From: Kalaharituber pfeilii | Taxonomy: Eukaryota > Ascomycota > Pezizomycetes > Pezizales > Pezizaceae | Length of the DNA: 64,000 bases | Assembly: GCA_015179045.1 (NCBI GenBank) | Contig: WHUZ01000006.1 | Span: 992,001 to 1,056,000, forward strand | Direction: 5' to 3' | Shown here: piece by piece, positions 10,978-23,200 of the stretch | How positions within the stretch are numbered: the first letter of the stretch is position 1 | How the letters are laid out: each line of letters starts with the position of its first letter | The notes under the pieces: model-generated | The model's database searches: none | The model's input: the letters and a program-made list of their open reading frames with translations, nothing else | Told to the model about the DNA's origin: nothing | Position numbers and translations under genes: made by a program

Positions 10978-12191
10978 ATGAACAAGCCAAATTTGTCGCT
11001 TTCTGGGGCCACAATCAACAATAGCAATGGGGGATTGAGTAACGGCCCAATCAGTGCAGCTACTTCTTTGACAAATTTCAGTGATCAAAATGAAGAAACA
11101 CAAGTATCAGGGCACGCCACGAGGAAGCTAGATTCAGCGCCGGAAGCGACGGTAATTCTTGATGTGGAGAAATCTATTCAGACAAACGGTGAAAGACCGG
11201 TCTTGATCGAACTACCATATTCTCTTCGCACTCGGAAACTCAAAATCGCGACCATCGTTACTGTGGTTTCTCTTGATGGCTTCATCCTTCCAACGATACT
11301 GTTCTACATTCTGAAATACGGCGTCCACTTGGACGATGGAAAAAGTGTGCTCGCTGAAAACCTCCTATAGAGTTTTCAATCTAATCCGCTTTTGTGGTTA
11401 CAGGTATTGCCATCACCACAGCAGCTTTTGGGTTTATCTCACTTTTGCAATACGTTCTTCGCCTCTACCGGCTGCTCAAACCGAAATCACCTTACCTCCC
11501 TCTCAACTGCCCGCACAGATGGTACCTTGATTTATACCAGATTCAATTTACAATCGGCTTCATCGCAATCACGCTCGTTTTTACTTTTCTTTCAACGTCA
11601 CCATCTGGGGAAGTGCAGGTCCGGAACATCTCCCTCGCCCCTTGTATGCTTCTGCTTCAATGCGGGCCTCAGTTTCTCCTCTCATGTTACGCATACAAGC
11701 GCAAATGGATCAACCACTTTCGATTTTCCAGCTCTCTTGCGGGCGAGCAATGTGTACCAGCAGCTTTCACTATGATTGAGGATGTTATTGGTGTTGATGG
11801 ACGTGGAGGAGGGGCTGGTGGATTCAGGGAAACACTCAAGGGGAGATATATGCAAAGCTTTCGATTCAGAGAAATGCTTTACAAGCAGACTCTGTTTTGG
11901 GGGATTGGATCAACTATGGGCGGGGCTGTAACACTTGCGCTGGTATTGGCACCAGTGGTGAATCAATATGTGGCATACGGAATTGGTGGGTTCTATCGCC
12001 TCTAGTATCTCTCTACAATGGTCCTGATTGGGTTATGAAATTTAGGGTGGAGCCTTCCATTTGTCTGGTCAGGAGTAATGGCTGTCATCACGACTTTGAT
12101 GGTCCAGAAAGACTTGAAACTAGAAAAAGAGGAATGGGAAACGGCGAATGTCAGCGTATTGCAAGGATATCAACTCAAGTCAAGGGGGTAA
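10978..12191 (+). CDS. Uncharacterised fungal multi-pass membrane protein
   Basis: Predicted 364 aa from exons 10978-11344, 11404-11985 and 12046-12191, with introns of 59 and 60 bases. The first 75 or so residues are polar and probably disordered. The body then opens with IELPYSLRTRKLKIA followed by about seven hydrophobic helices. Recognisable features are an LQYVLRLYRLLKP loop, a long loop with FTMIEDVIGVDGRGGGAGG and a FRFREMLYKQTLFWGIG segment before the last helices. I recall this architecture (RTRKLKIA, a central VEDIVAVDGGGG-type loop, RRLSLFWG) from a widespread ascomycete family with no assigned function. No transporter or enzyme signature is evident, so no role is proposed. Frames in other registers over 11336-12292 are shadows. 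Confidence 0.75.
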
Positions 12192-12918
12192 ATTTTCTCC
12201 TTTGCTCTTGGCTTTGTGTTACGCTCAGCCTTTTATTAGATTGCATCGGTATATTGTCTTTTGATTTGTGCGCATACAATTTGTACTTATAGTGTGGTTG
12301 GTTAATCTTGTATGTCTGGGGTGATACACAGGGTTCTCGTTTCTTTGGCTTTAGCAGTTATGCCCAGGATGCTTCGTTGGTTCAGATTCTTCTACTTTGG
12401 GATGCATAAGAATTATGGAATATTATAAAACTTGGTTGGCATTAATTGAGGGATACAATGCAGCACATGTACCTGATTCATGACTGTGGGGAAGACACTA
12501 CAATTGGGCGTGTTGATGCATCGAGTGGCCCAAGGAGCTTTGGTAAGCGAGGCAAATTACAACCTAAATTAGAACGGCATTTTTGGGCCACGGGAAGGCG
12601 TCACCCGCCATGTGGACCAGAGATCATATGGTTCGTCCACAAGGCCAGCGCTATCTCGCTAGGCAACCTGTTTCAGTGTTCATTCGTCACTCTGCGAGCT
12701 TATCCGTCTATCGGCTAGGGCAAATATGGCGAGTGAGACGAGGTCAGGGAATCGTAAAGGCCCACGGGCGGAGGATAGCACTCCTGCCTGCTTCCTGCTT
12801 CCTGCTTCCTGAGGCACAGCGAACTGGTGAAGAGTATACATCCAACAGTCTCCAAGCTTATAATAAAGCGTAACCAATACGTCCTCATAGCTAAGTTACC
12901 TTCCTCACGCAACTGACG
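12192..12918. other. Intergenic before the S1/P1 nuclease gene
   Basis: No gene is seen. Three perfect tandem CTTCCTG units occupy 12791-12811, about 110 bases upstream of the next ATG on its sense strand, so this is another pyrimidine-rich upstream repeat. Confidence 0.45.
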
Positions 12919-14087
12919 ATGCGCCGTCCCACCAGGAAAACCCTTCTCCCCGTCCTGTTGCTACTTCCCTCTCCCTCTCTCGTCTACGCCTGGGGCCAGC
13001 TCCCCCACCGGGCCATCGCGATCCTCTCAACTCGATACTTCCTCCCCGAAACCGCGGCCTTTATCCGGCGCGTGCTTCCCTCGTACGAACCAATCGGCAA
13101 CGCGGCGATATGGCCGGACTACTTCAGTCATACGCCGGAAGGAAGATGGAGCGGGCCGCTGCACTATATCGACGCGCATGATGATCCGGAAGGGGGAGTC
13201 TGTGGTGTAGATTTGGAGAGAGATTGTGGCAGCAGGGAGGGAAAGGAGGAGGGGTGGTGCGTCGTGGGTGGGGTTGTTAATGCCGTGAGTTCTATGCACG
13301 CTTCTGACATTATCAGAGCTGGTGTGCTGACGTGTGAGCCCTGTGCAAACCATAGACCCTCCAACTCCTCAACCCTGACCTCACTCCCGTTCCCCAACCA
13401 ACCGCCGACCCCTCCAAACCTTCCCGCCGTCCTTCCCACCGCCGACCCCATCGTCCTCCCCGCCGCGGTCGCCCTCACCACCTCGAAATCGAAGCCGACC
13501 TCGACCCCACCTTCGCCCGCGCCCTCGACTTCGCCGACCTCCTTGAGCTCGACCTCGACGACCCCTCCTCAGACGACTCCCTTCTCTTCCACAGCGCCCT
13601 ATCCTCCCCACCCCACTGGTCCACTCCCGCCCACCTAGCACTCCGCTTCCTGATCCACTTCATCGCGGACTTGCATCAGCCACTGCACACGGAGGCCCTA
13701 CTCCGCGGCGGAAACTCTCTCCCCGTACTTTTTAACGGCGCCGAGTCCAACCTCCACTCTGTATGGGACTCGTTAATCCCGCAGGCCCTGGTTGGTGGTA
13801 GGACCCCGCGCGACGCAATCCGCTGGGCAGACGAGTTACATAAGAATATCTCCTCGTTCTCCCCTGAGGAGCTCAGGTCATGGGCCGGATCCTGCTTCTT
13901 GGATATCGAGAAGGTGTCTTTGGACGCGGGCGGCAAGGTACCGAGGTGGAAAGTGCGAGAGTGCGCGCTGGAGTGGGCGAGGTGGTCGAATGGGTATGTG
14001 TGTAGCTATGTGTTTAAGGGAGTGGAAAACGTTGAGGAGCTAAGGGGAGGGAACTTGGAGGGGAGTATACAGAGGGAGCGAGGGTAG
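12919..14087 (+). CDS. Secreted S1/P1-type nuclease, C-terminus frame-shifted
   Basis: Exons are 12919-13284 and 13356-14087 (365 aa as read). Residues 1-24 form a signal peptide, leaving Trp25 as mature N-terminus, as required for zinc binding in this family. The ligands are present: W25 and H30 (WGQLPHR), AIWPDY, GPLHYID, then LIHFIADLHQPLH, and NLHSVWDSLI. The family cleaves single-stranded nucleic acids and 3'-nucleotides with three zinc ions. An unusual Pro/Arg- then Asp/Leu-rich insert of about 70 residues lies between the HYID and HFIADLHQ blocks and is very GC-rich. The frame closes at 14085-14087, but family-like sequence (YTEGARVVVDELVGMAGWRL) continues in another frame to a stop at 14293. 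A one-base change in the G-rich stretch 14040-14065, or a third intron, would join them. The protein may be slightly truncated, but the catalytic part is intact. Confidence 0.85.
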
Positions 14088-14293
14088 TTGTCGACGAGTT
14101 GGTTGGGATGGCGGGGTGGAGGTTAGGGGGGTGGATGAATTTGGTGGTGACAGGGAGACTAGGGTTGGATATTGGGGAGGATGCGGAAGTGGTGAAGGAG
14201 GAGGCACAGGAACAGAGGGGAGCTTGGAGGGAGAGGGTGGAGAGGGTGGGTCAGAAGGTGCTTGGTGCTGCTGTTGAGGATTTTGTTCATTGA

Positions 14294-14739
14294 TGCGAAG
14301 TGGTTTTGGGCGGATTTGGATAGACTGTTAATTACTTTTAGATTCAATATCTTGGATACCCACCCTCTCTCTACCTCTATCTTCCTTATTGACGATATTT
14401 TATTATTATTATTATTATTATAACTCCTAGACACCAGAATTAGACTGCAAATACATCGATAGAGGTATTCAAAGTTGAAACCTTCACGGTTTCGTTAAGC
14501 CCAATTTTCCGCTCACACACAGTTATGAAATTGATACTGTTAGATAAGCTCCAGAGTTCCTTTTATCGATCTATGCTGTTCTGGGTGTTAAAAATCATCG
14601 CTGTGGGAGAAAAGAAAAATCAGCTTTGAATACTCCCTTGATATTGAAAGCCCAAGTCCAGATCGATGATTCCTGCTCCTACCCTTTTCCTCCCACTCCT
14701 TTGCCCTCCCCCGTGTAATCTAGACTATTGTCGCACTGA

Positions 14740-14774
<35 letters not shown>

Positions 14775-15453
14775 GTTTGTTTGTTTGTTTCAAGGAAATA
14801 ACACATTCAATTCACGAGCTCACACTGATCCGATTTATTGATCAATTCGAAAACCCTTGGAATAAAAATCTATATTTTTATCTTCTCTCCAAAAGTTTTT
14901 CAATACAACCACCCTACCAAAACCTGCCTTCCCACAGCTCCCACCAGCAGCCATAGCCCCCTCCCCCCATACCCCTCCAAAGTACATACATGTATAAGTA
15001 ACTATTATTATTTACTTCAAAAAAAAGTTCTTTTCTTTCTTTTTTTTGTTTCTCGCCAATACAGAAATATAGGACGAACATAGAAATAGACGAAATATCA
15101 ATTGCAACAGACACATGTGGGATATATATATTGTATCATGTATGGATATACAAAAAGACAGAAAAAACGAAGAAAAGGAAAGAAAAGATAATTAGGAATA
15201 AGTTAACTCAGCTTAGCTAAAACTTGGACCGTCAAGAATGTCAGAAATTAGACAGAAGAGGAACAGAGGTTTATAGTATACCTTAGAGAATTCCAACGAC
15301 AGAAAATAATAATAATAAAGATAAATGAAAATAAATGAGGGAAATCAACCAAAATCGCAAACCATATTTACTATCGCCCAATTCCGTTTCACTTCCTAAT
15401 TTCCCAAATCATATTTTTCCTACCCTTCACAAATCCACCAGCACCCTTCAACC
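14294..15453. other. Intergenic, low-complexity rich
   Basis: It holds a TAT microsatellite at about 14398-14422, a 32-base poly-T run (14742-14773) followed by TTTG repeats, and AT-rich sequence downstream of the ABC transporter stop. No gene is seen. Confidence 0.5.
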
Positions 15454-18400
15454 TTATTTCTTCCCGGCTCTCGTATACCCCTCCTCTGCCACATTCGCTT
15501 CCTCTACAATCTTCAAAAATATATCCTCCAGACTCGTCTGGCTCACGCTGTAATACTCAAGCCCCAGTCTCTCCTTGTTCTGCTCTAGCGCCTCGAACAC
15601 CGCGCTCACACCTCCACTATTCGCAGCCCCACTTGTAATCACATCCATATCCTCCGCCTGCTCACTCACACTCCTGCTCGGTTGCGCAGGAACACTGAAC
15701 CGTATTTGCCCATGGAAGCTCTTCTGTTCGACTTCGGCACCAGGAAAAGTACCCAGGATCCAGTTCTTGAGTGCGTCCATTTCGGACTGGAGGCTGTATG
15801 GTGCGGATCTCAGGACTAAGTGGATATGATACTTGTCTCCGTGCTTTCTTCTCAGGTAGGTACCGGTGCCCAAAGCCAACATACGTCTCGCCAATATCCC
15901 CACCCTTGATGCCAACGCATCTGCCTCCTCCATAGAGTGCGTCGTCAAAATCAAACTCCTGCCCGGCGTAACCGCTGTCAAAGTCTTCCACATCACCCGT
16001 TTACTCGCCGCGTCCATTCCGGACGATGGCTCGTCCAACAGCACTGCCGTCGGATTTCCCATCAGTGCCACACCAAGCGACAGCTTCCTCTTATTCCCGC
16101 CGGACAATTTCGCCGCCATGCGATTCCCATATGCCTCGAGCCCCACAGCCTTCATCACCTCCCTGACATTGTGCTCCACGTTCTCCACCCCGCGTGCCCG
16201 CGCATAGAACTGAAGATGCTCTACTACCGTCATCTGGTCCATCGCGTCGAATTGCGGGCAAACACCTAAATGCGCTCTCGCACCCGCGCGGTTCGTAATG
16301 ACGCTGATGTTCTCTACGAAGATGTCTCCGTCATCCGGTTTCATGTCTCCTCTAATCATATTAATAGTCGTCGTCTTTCCCGCTCCGTTGGGCCCCAACA
16401 AGGCAAAAACCTCGCCCCTAGAAACCCCAAATGTAACGTTATCTACCGCAAGATTCTTCCCAAACTGCTTCGTCAGATGCACAACTCTGAGCCCATCATT
16501 AGCAGACGTGACTCTGGTAAGCTCATCTGTAACTTCGCTCTTCTCTGCTATCGCTTCTTCGCCGTTAGTTGCTCGTCTTGGCTTCCTGCGCAACTTGTGT
16601 CCAATACCCCAAACCCCACTATCCGACCACAGCAAGACCCCAAACAGCACCAGACATTGCACGATTAGGTATGTTATGGGCCCTCCATACGCCAACATCT
16701 CTCCCAAATTCTCCGTCACCTGCTCATCCCTGCACAGGACCTGGAAGCTATTAAGCGAGGCTAAGAGCGCTCTGACCAGATTACCAACTGGAGTAATAGT
16801 CGCTATGCCCCAGTGCACTTTAATAAGAATCTCATCCAGGCGCGCAATAGGTGCGTATGTCAGGGTAGTGAGGAAAGCAATCAAATACAGCAAAAACATA
16901 ACTGCCTGTCCACCCGCAGAGAATGCGAATGCTGACAGCTGCGTGCGGGCATAGAGTGAGATGACATATGACAGCAGGGTGGATGCCAACCCGTAGAGAA
17001 TCATGCACACGAAGAGGTGGCCGAGACTATACCATGCGTCGACGGATGTGGCAAATATGATTACCGCGACGGCAGAGATGATGAGGACAAAGGTAAAATC
17101 AAAGAGCAGGTATGCAAACCACAGTGGGAGTGGGCGGACGCCGTTGGAGTAGTGCAGGGCACGGACTTGGCGGGTGCGCTCGATGGTGGGATAGAGGCCA
17201 AAGAAAGCAGGGAAGACTGCCATGGCGAGGCCGAAGTAGGTGATGAATTGGAGGGTATTGACTTGACCGGGCTATGTAGATACCCTCAGTTAGTGAAGAG
17301 GACCACAAGGGAAATGTATGTCATGCACTTACCGCCCATGGGAAATCCAATTCTTGATACGACATCGAAATGCTCGTATTCGTCAACAAGTTATCAACCA
17401 AATTCTGCATAATCAACCCATCCCTCAATCCGTTGTTTCCCGTAAACGCAAAGATCGTTGGCTCATTTTCTCGCAAGAAGAGGCCTCCAGGTGAGTACTC
17501 TGCATATCCAGTGCTAATCTTGTTGTTGAACTCATCGAGAGTGCCAACGACATCAAACAACTCTGTTATAGAACTCGACTCGCCTACAAACTGGCCTCGT
17601 GGGGAGCCCATAAGCATCCCTGCGTACCGTGAAAGTTTGGGCAGAACAGATTCAGGCCCAACGACCAACTTAAATTGCATGTTCGAGAACTGGCTCAAAT
17701 CGATCTTCTCTAAATCCTGCTCCATGTTGATCTGGTCCGGTGAACAACCCGCCTTCTCGTACCCGTCAAACAGAAGCATGGTTATTCCCGCTGCGATTAT
17801 TGGGATTGCAACAGCTGCCAGAGTAGGGAGGTAGTTCCGCCTTAGAATAACCATTCTCTTGCGATACATGACCCACGCCTGAGTATATACCCCGACCTTT
17901 TTACCTGGATACAAGTCAACGCCTTCCTTACCACCCTCCGGAGGACCTCCAGGCCCATATGCTTCGAGCATGGAGTCCTCAGCAACCTTCAGGAACACAT
18001 CCTCAATTGTTGGTCCGTTGACGTGGTACTCATCAATGCCGATCTTCTCAAGCTCATGAATCAATCTTCCGGCGGTTGCAGAGTCAGGAACGTTGTAGAC
18101 CGTCTGGTCATATAGTCTCTGCGTAGGAACTTCGAAATCAGGAGCGTCATTGATCGTACTAACACGGTAACCACCTCCCAACTTTGCTTTTAACTCAACA
18201 GACGACCCTTCAGCCTTCAACTGCCCTTTCGATAATATCGCAATATGATCCGATAACAAATCTGCCTCGTCCAAGAAGTGCGTAGTATGGATAATCGTGC
18301 AGCGTCCTCTTGCCTCCAAGATGATATCCCAAATCTTCCTTCTCGATAATGGATCCAAGCCAGATGAGACCTCGTCGACTGCGCAAATGTTGCTTCCACC

Positions 18401-20209
18401 AGTAAACATGATAGCCAATTGTAACTTCCGCTTCTGCCCGCCACTGAGTGTCCTTGATTGTGCTTTTATCTTCTGTTCCAAGTCACAAGCACGTATAAGT
18501 TCATGGAGCACGGAATTTGGATCACCTTCACACTTGAGCTTGTTCCAGATCTTGACATGTTCCCCAACTGTCAGATGGTCCCAAAGTACGTTCTTCTGAG
18601 GACAGACACCGATTTTCCCTCGCCCGCTGACAGCGATTGTACCTTTGGTGATCCTACCCAGACCGACGATGCTCTCTAATGTAGTTGTTTTACCAGAACC
18701 GTTTGCTCCCAAAAGTCCGACCACGCTACCTTTCCTAACGTCCAAACTGAGATCATTTACAGCGACAACGGTGTCCATCCTCTTGCTTTTCCTCATGAAT
18801 ATTCCGCCCCTCTTGTCCCAAAACCCAGGAACGTATAGCTTGGAGAACCCTCTGACCTCAACCGCATTGTCTGCGCTTGAAGTTTCCCATAGTCTTCCCT
18901 TATCAGCAACACCATAGAGCCAATTCTCAACCAAGAGTGCTAGAATAGAGAAGCCAATAATATGAATGACGCAGAAGATCCAGAGGTAGATGCCGGCCAG
19001 ACCCCACGGGTTTTCCGGTGCCGACTCCGTCAAGTTTACAGCGAGACCCTGCCTTTCAAACCGTGCTACCAGAACGGTAAAGAACAAGTAATTCATAGGA
19101 GGAAAGAGAATCCCCAGGATGGCAATAGCTCCGGAAGAGAGCCGGCTGTGCATGATCTGAGCGACGACTCCCAACAGCAATGACACGATGGTAACGGTAA
19201 TGCCGGAAAGTTGTGCCTTTTTGAAAAATACTGCACCAAACAATGACCACGATGACAACGCCAAACCCATCAAGAGATGCTCAATGATGAGTATTCCCCT
19301 GTTTGTATTGGCAGAGATCGATCCCATTATAACGCCAATAACAATCCAACCAGGAGCATAAATGATATCGAATGCTAAGTGGTATGATAGCAATCGAGCT
19401 ATGTTTGACCCCCCCATAGCCTCAATGAGCTGAGAGAGACCTTGCTCACGCTCCATTGCCATGAATCCCACTAATTGATAGACAACACCAATCATACCAA
19501 TGAGGAATGTCACACCAATAGCACTGATGATGGTACCTTGATATCCCCTTCGAATATCGGCTTCTCTTTCTTCCTTAGTCTCATCAGTGTACATGTACTC
19601 CTGAGGCACAATTGGCTCTTTATTTTCGGTAACCTTCGCAATGGTAAAATCAATGGCATGCTGTAGTGGAAAAAGACGTTCCTGAATGTCGTTTCTATGA
19701 TTTTCGACTGAAATTACCCTTCCAAGGGACCCATCTGCACGGAGGGTATAGTTCCAGATGGCATTGTTGCCCTCTACAACTTCGGGATTTGGATTCTCTG
19801 GGGAAGAAACAAACACAGCAACAGCATAGCAGTCACTAGCGCCTCTCAGGGACTGCTTACATACAGTGCTAAGGTCATTGTCATTCTCTAGAACCCGGAC
19901 ATCCTTTCCTGCAACAATAACTGGCTTCGTAATGCCGTCAATCACTTCTTGAACATCTCCTCCTAACCCATTCCTAATCAAAATAAGTCTCCGTCCTCCA
20001 ATTTCGTCCACCAGTCGTTTGATCTCAGCGGGAGTACCAATACCATAGTCTGCCGGGGGCTGGAACAAGTTGCGAGCGTAGGCCAAAAAGGCGATAAAAA
20101 TCACGGGCATAACAAATGCTCGGATACATGTTGAGAAACCAAAGCGAATAGCGGCGATGAGAAGGGTCTTCTTCGTGAGCGCCCACGTTTGGCGAAATAG
20201 TTTGACCAT
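15454..20209 (-). CDS. ABCA-type full-length ABC transporter
   Basis: Predicted 1564 aa in two exons, 20209-17333 and 17271-15454 (61-base intron). The order is membrane domain, nucleotide-binding domain, membrane domain, nucleotide-binding domain, as in subfamily A. The N-terminal helix is followed by a large extracytoplasmic loop, then five to six helices. NBD1 has Walker A GANGSGKTT (about residue 500), signature LSGGQKRKLQLA (about 590), Walker B ICAVDEVSSGLDP and the H-loop THFLDEAD. NBD2 has GPNGAGKTT (about 1251), LSGGNKRKLSLG, VLLDEPSSGMDA and THSMEEAD. All ATPase motifs are intact, so both sites look active. Subfamily A proteins move lipids or other amphipaths across membranes; the substrate here is unknown. 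The short C-terminal extension ends QTSLEDIFLKIVEEAN, typical of the family. The start ATG is preceded on the sense strand by CCGTCCCTCCCTTAGCT. Confidence 0.93.
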
Positions 20210-23200
20210 AGCTAAGGGAGGGACGGCGGGGTGTCACCCCTTGGCGGACCGCGGTCGACTGTTGGTTTTAAGTTTGCCTAGGAATTCAGAGGATGTTTGC
20301 TTGTCGAGTGTTATGATAAGCTTCTCACGCGCGCTAGCTTTCTGGAATGTAAGCCCTCTGCTTATCACCTGCGAGCTACAGTCAGTAGGCCTGGAATCGT
20401 CTTATATAGATAGACCACTACGCAGGAACACCTGTTAGTGCACAGCCACCGTGGTGGGGTGCCTTGTTTAAATGACTGGGAGGCACAGTAGTAGTAATAA
20501 GGAATTACGTACCTCTTCTTGACAAGCATGGACGAATAAGAGGAATGTTATGGGCGCCAGGGCTGACCGCTCGAGATGAGGCCAGGCAAACGTTTTGTAG
20601 CTGCACAGCGATAGCAATTGACCGTGTGGAGGCCTAAACTAGAGGATGGAGGTGTCAGTCGGTGTCAGGCGCAATCAGCATGCAAAGTCTCCTTCAATAC
20701 CACGCATCCACACTAACAATCTGACAAGAATACCAATATATGCTCCTGATGCTTACCTGATTGGGCCTCCAGCACGCTTGTTAAAGATAACACTGTATGG
20801 GTATAAACTAAACCTGCGTACGTCTGTCTCGCCTGCCCCGTTGTCTGAGCCTTGCCTTGTTTGCTGACCTCTGCCGACTGGCGCACAAGACCGGTATGCC
20901 GGAGGGTGAAGTGGGATATTATTAGTGACGACAACTGACCGGCGGTGTTGATGACTGCGGAGTGTGCGATGTGGGGTGTGAATGGCTGCAACTGCGAGCC
21001 GATGCGGAACAGAAATCACTGCGACCGTCGTTTCTCTTGTTATCTAACTGGTTTATTTTCTCCTCTCTTTCGTTAGAATCCCATCCAGCCTTGCGCTGTA
21101 ACAGCAAGCCGGCACAGCCTCACTGTAATTCCGGTCTCACTTCGTAAGGAATAGTTCCTTGTCCAGTCTTTGAAATAATACAGTAGGCACAAATCAAGGC
21201 TAAAACATGCGGATTGTGCGCAGCGGGTAAGCAACCGTGTGGGTGAACTCAAACGGGGATTCCGAAGTGCCAGGACTGGGGGTGGAGATGGGGGTCAGGG
21301 ACAAATTAAGATGTCCTTCTAGGTGCAAACCAGAATTCTGGACTCATTATTTCTGTATAGAAAGGAAGAGAGATCGTTACACGTCAAAGCTATTACTCCA
21401 TCGCTGGTCTCTGCTCCACCAGGCATACTTCTATGTTTCTTCACTGACAAACACCCCGAACAAACACCGAACGCACCGCACAGTCAAGCCCCTAACGGCG
21501 TATTATACCGCCATTCTAATTACTGCGGTTCGCTTAGCCGATGAGGATGTTCCGCATTTCGCTAGGTATCACGAATGTTCCGTCGCCTCATGCGGACTTG
21601 TTCCGCGCAGGAGCGGGCAGCCGCCTGACACTCCAGCACGATATAAGCTCAATTTGGTTGGCCCTTGGAATCTAGGAAATCTAGCACGCCTCGGTTAGTT
21701 TTTTGCAGCAGATATTAAAGCTATCTCATTAGCTGCAAGTGTGCAATAACGTACCTACTGTACTCGTACAAGCTTAGCATCAATCTCCATGTCCCAGGCT
21801 GACTCTGCAAGCGTGGTATTAAATGGATGAGCCTAAGTTGACAACCTCTTGTTCTTGTTTATTGTCCCGGACGGGTGGTAAGGCACTTAGCAGGATGTGC
21901 CAGTACCCCCACGTGAGCATAATACCCCATGGCCAGCCATGGCTGGGCGACATAAGGAGGGTCTGCGACTGCTGCGTTAGCATCGCGACACGGCTTTGGC
22001 AGACAGGGCTTACCTACTAGAAGTACCTATGGGGCCGCCCGTTTCACCGTTCTGTACGAATGGCAGTCGGACTCATCTGCAGCTGCATCCCGGTTGCGGC
22101 CGCTTGGAACATGTAACGATCAAGAAAGCACGCTTACGGGCAGGCGCAACAGCCTTTCAGCCTCACGGGCTCTGAATCGCCAAGACCGCTGCCCTGCGCA
22201 TGTCCGGCCATCACCTGTGAGACATTTGCCGACGCCGACACTCATCACATATCTAGGTACTGGCAGTCTGGTTGGCACGACACCGATCACGGCCATATCA
22301 TGTCACGCTTGCAATTAGAGTACTAGGTAGTCTATCAAGTGACGCCGCTGTTCCGGAGAAAATGCAGGATGAAGGACGCGTACCCCCATGCCACGCAACA
22401 AGCAGCTCAGTTTAGGAACGTCTCCTATTGGGCACCGCAAGCGCTGCTGTGTAACATCACGTGCTTGAGAGTACCTGTTACGACCAGCGTCAGGCCCTGT
22501 CGTATGATAATTGCTAGAATTAGGTGGAATAGAGACAACAACGCGTTGCAAATACAGGCTATTACGAAGGCCAAGAATCCGACCTGTTTTACTATAGCGA
22601 GGAGTCACATGCTGGCCCCCAAGTAGGCAGGGGGTGAAAATAAAGGTCAAATGCAGAAATTTTCAGTGTATGATATTTAGATCTCAAGTACAAATTCGGT
22701 CCCTTACCAGACCGCCAGCATCACGCCTCCTCAATGCCGCTTTGGACATCCAGCTCTAGAGAATGGAAGATATGCTACACTCGCCAGGAAGCGGCACAGC
22801 GCCCAGGAGAAATGACTTTGGAAGACTTCTGCAAATTATTTCCTAATCCTGATGGCAAGCCAATGGCATTATCTTCAATGTCTATGACATTGAAGCTGTC
22901 AGATACACTAAAAGTTTTTTCTCTCTTTTTGTATTGACATATCTTGAACTAAATCACCACTCTGCTAAGCCTATTACATAAGACAGTACTGAGGCCATGT
23001 CCCCGGTATTTCACTATAGCAAGTAGACTTTATCTGTTGCTGAATTAATTAGTCCTGAAAAGTTCTTCACTTTCACTATAGCCCTTCTTTTCACTATAGC
23101 CAGGGTGCTTTAGCTGTGTGCACAAACAATCTCGCCCATTTCTTCACTATAGCAAGGGTTTCACTATAAGGAGTTTCACTATAGCCAGGGCCACCTTTAA

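Noticed and set aside
13164..13641. Arg/Gly-rich minus-strand frames
   Set aside because: Shadows of the GC-rich part of the S1/P1 nuclease gene on the opposite strand.
20646..22937. Several 60-150 codon frames
   Set aside because: No motif, no splice logic joining them, and competing frames on both strands.
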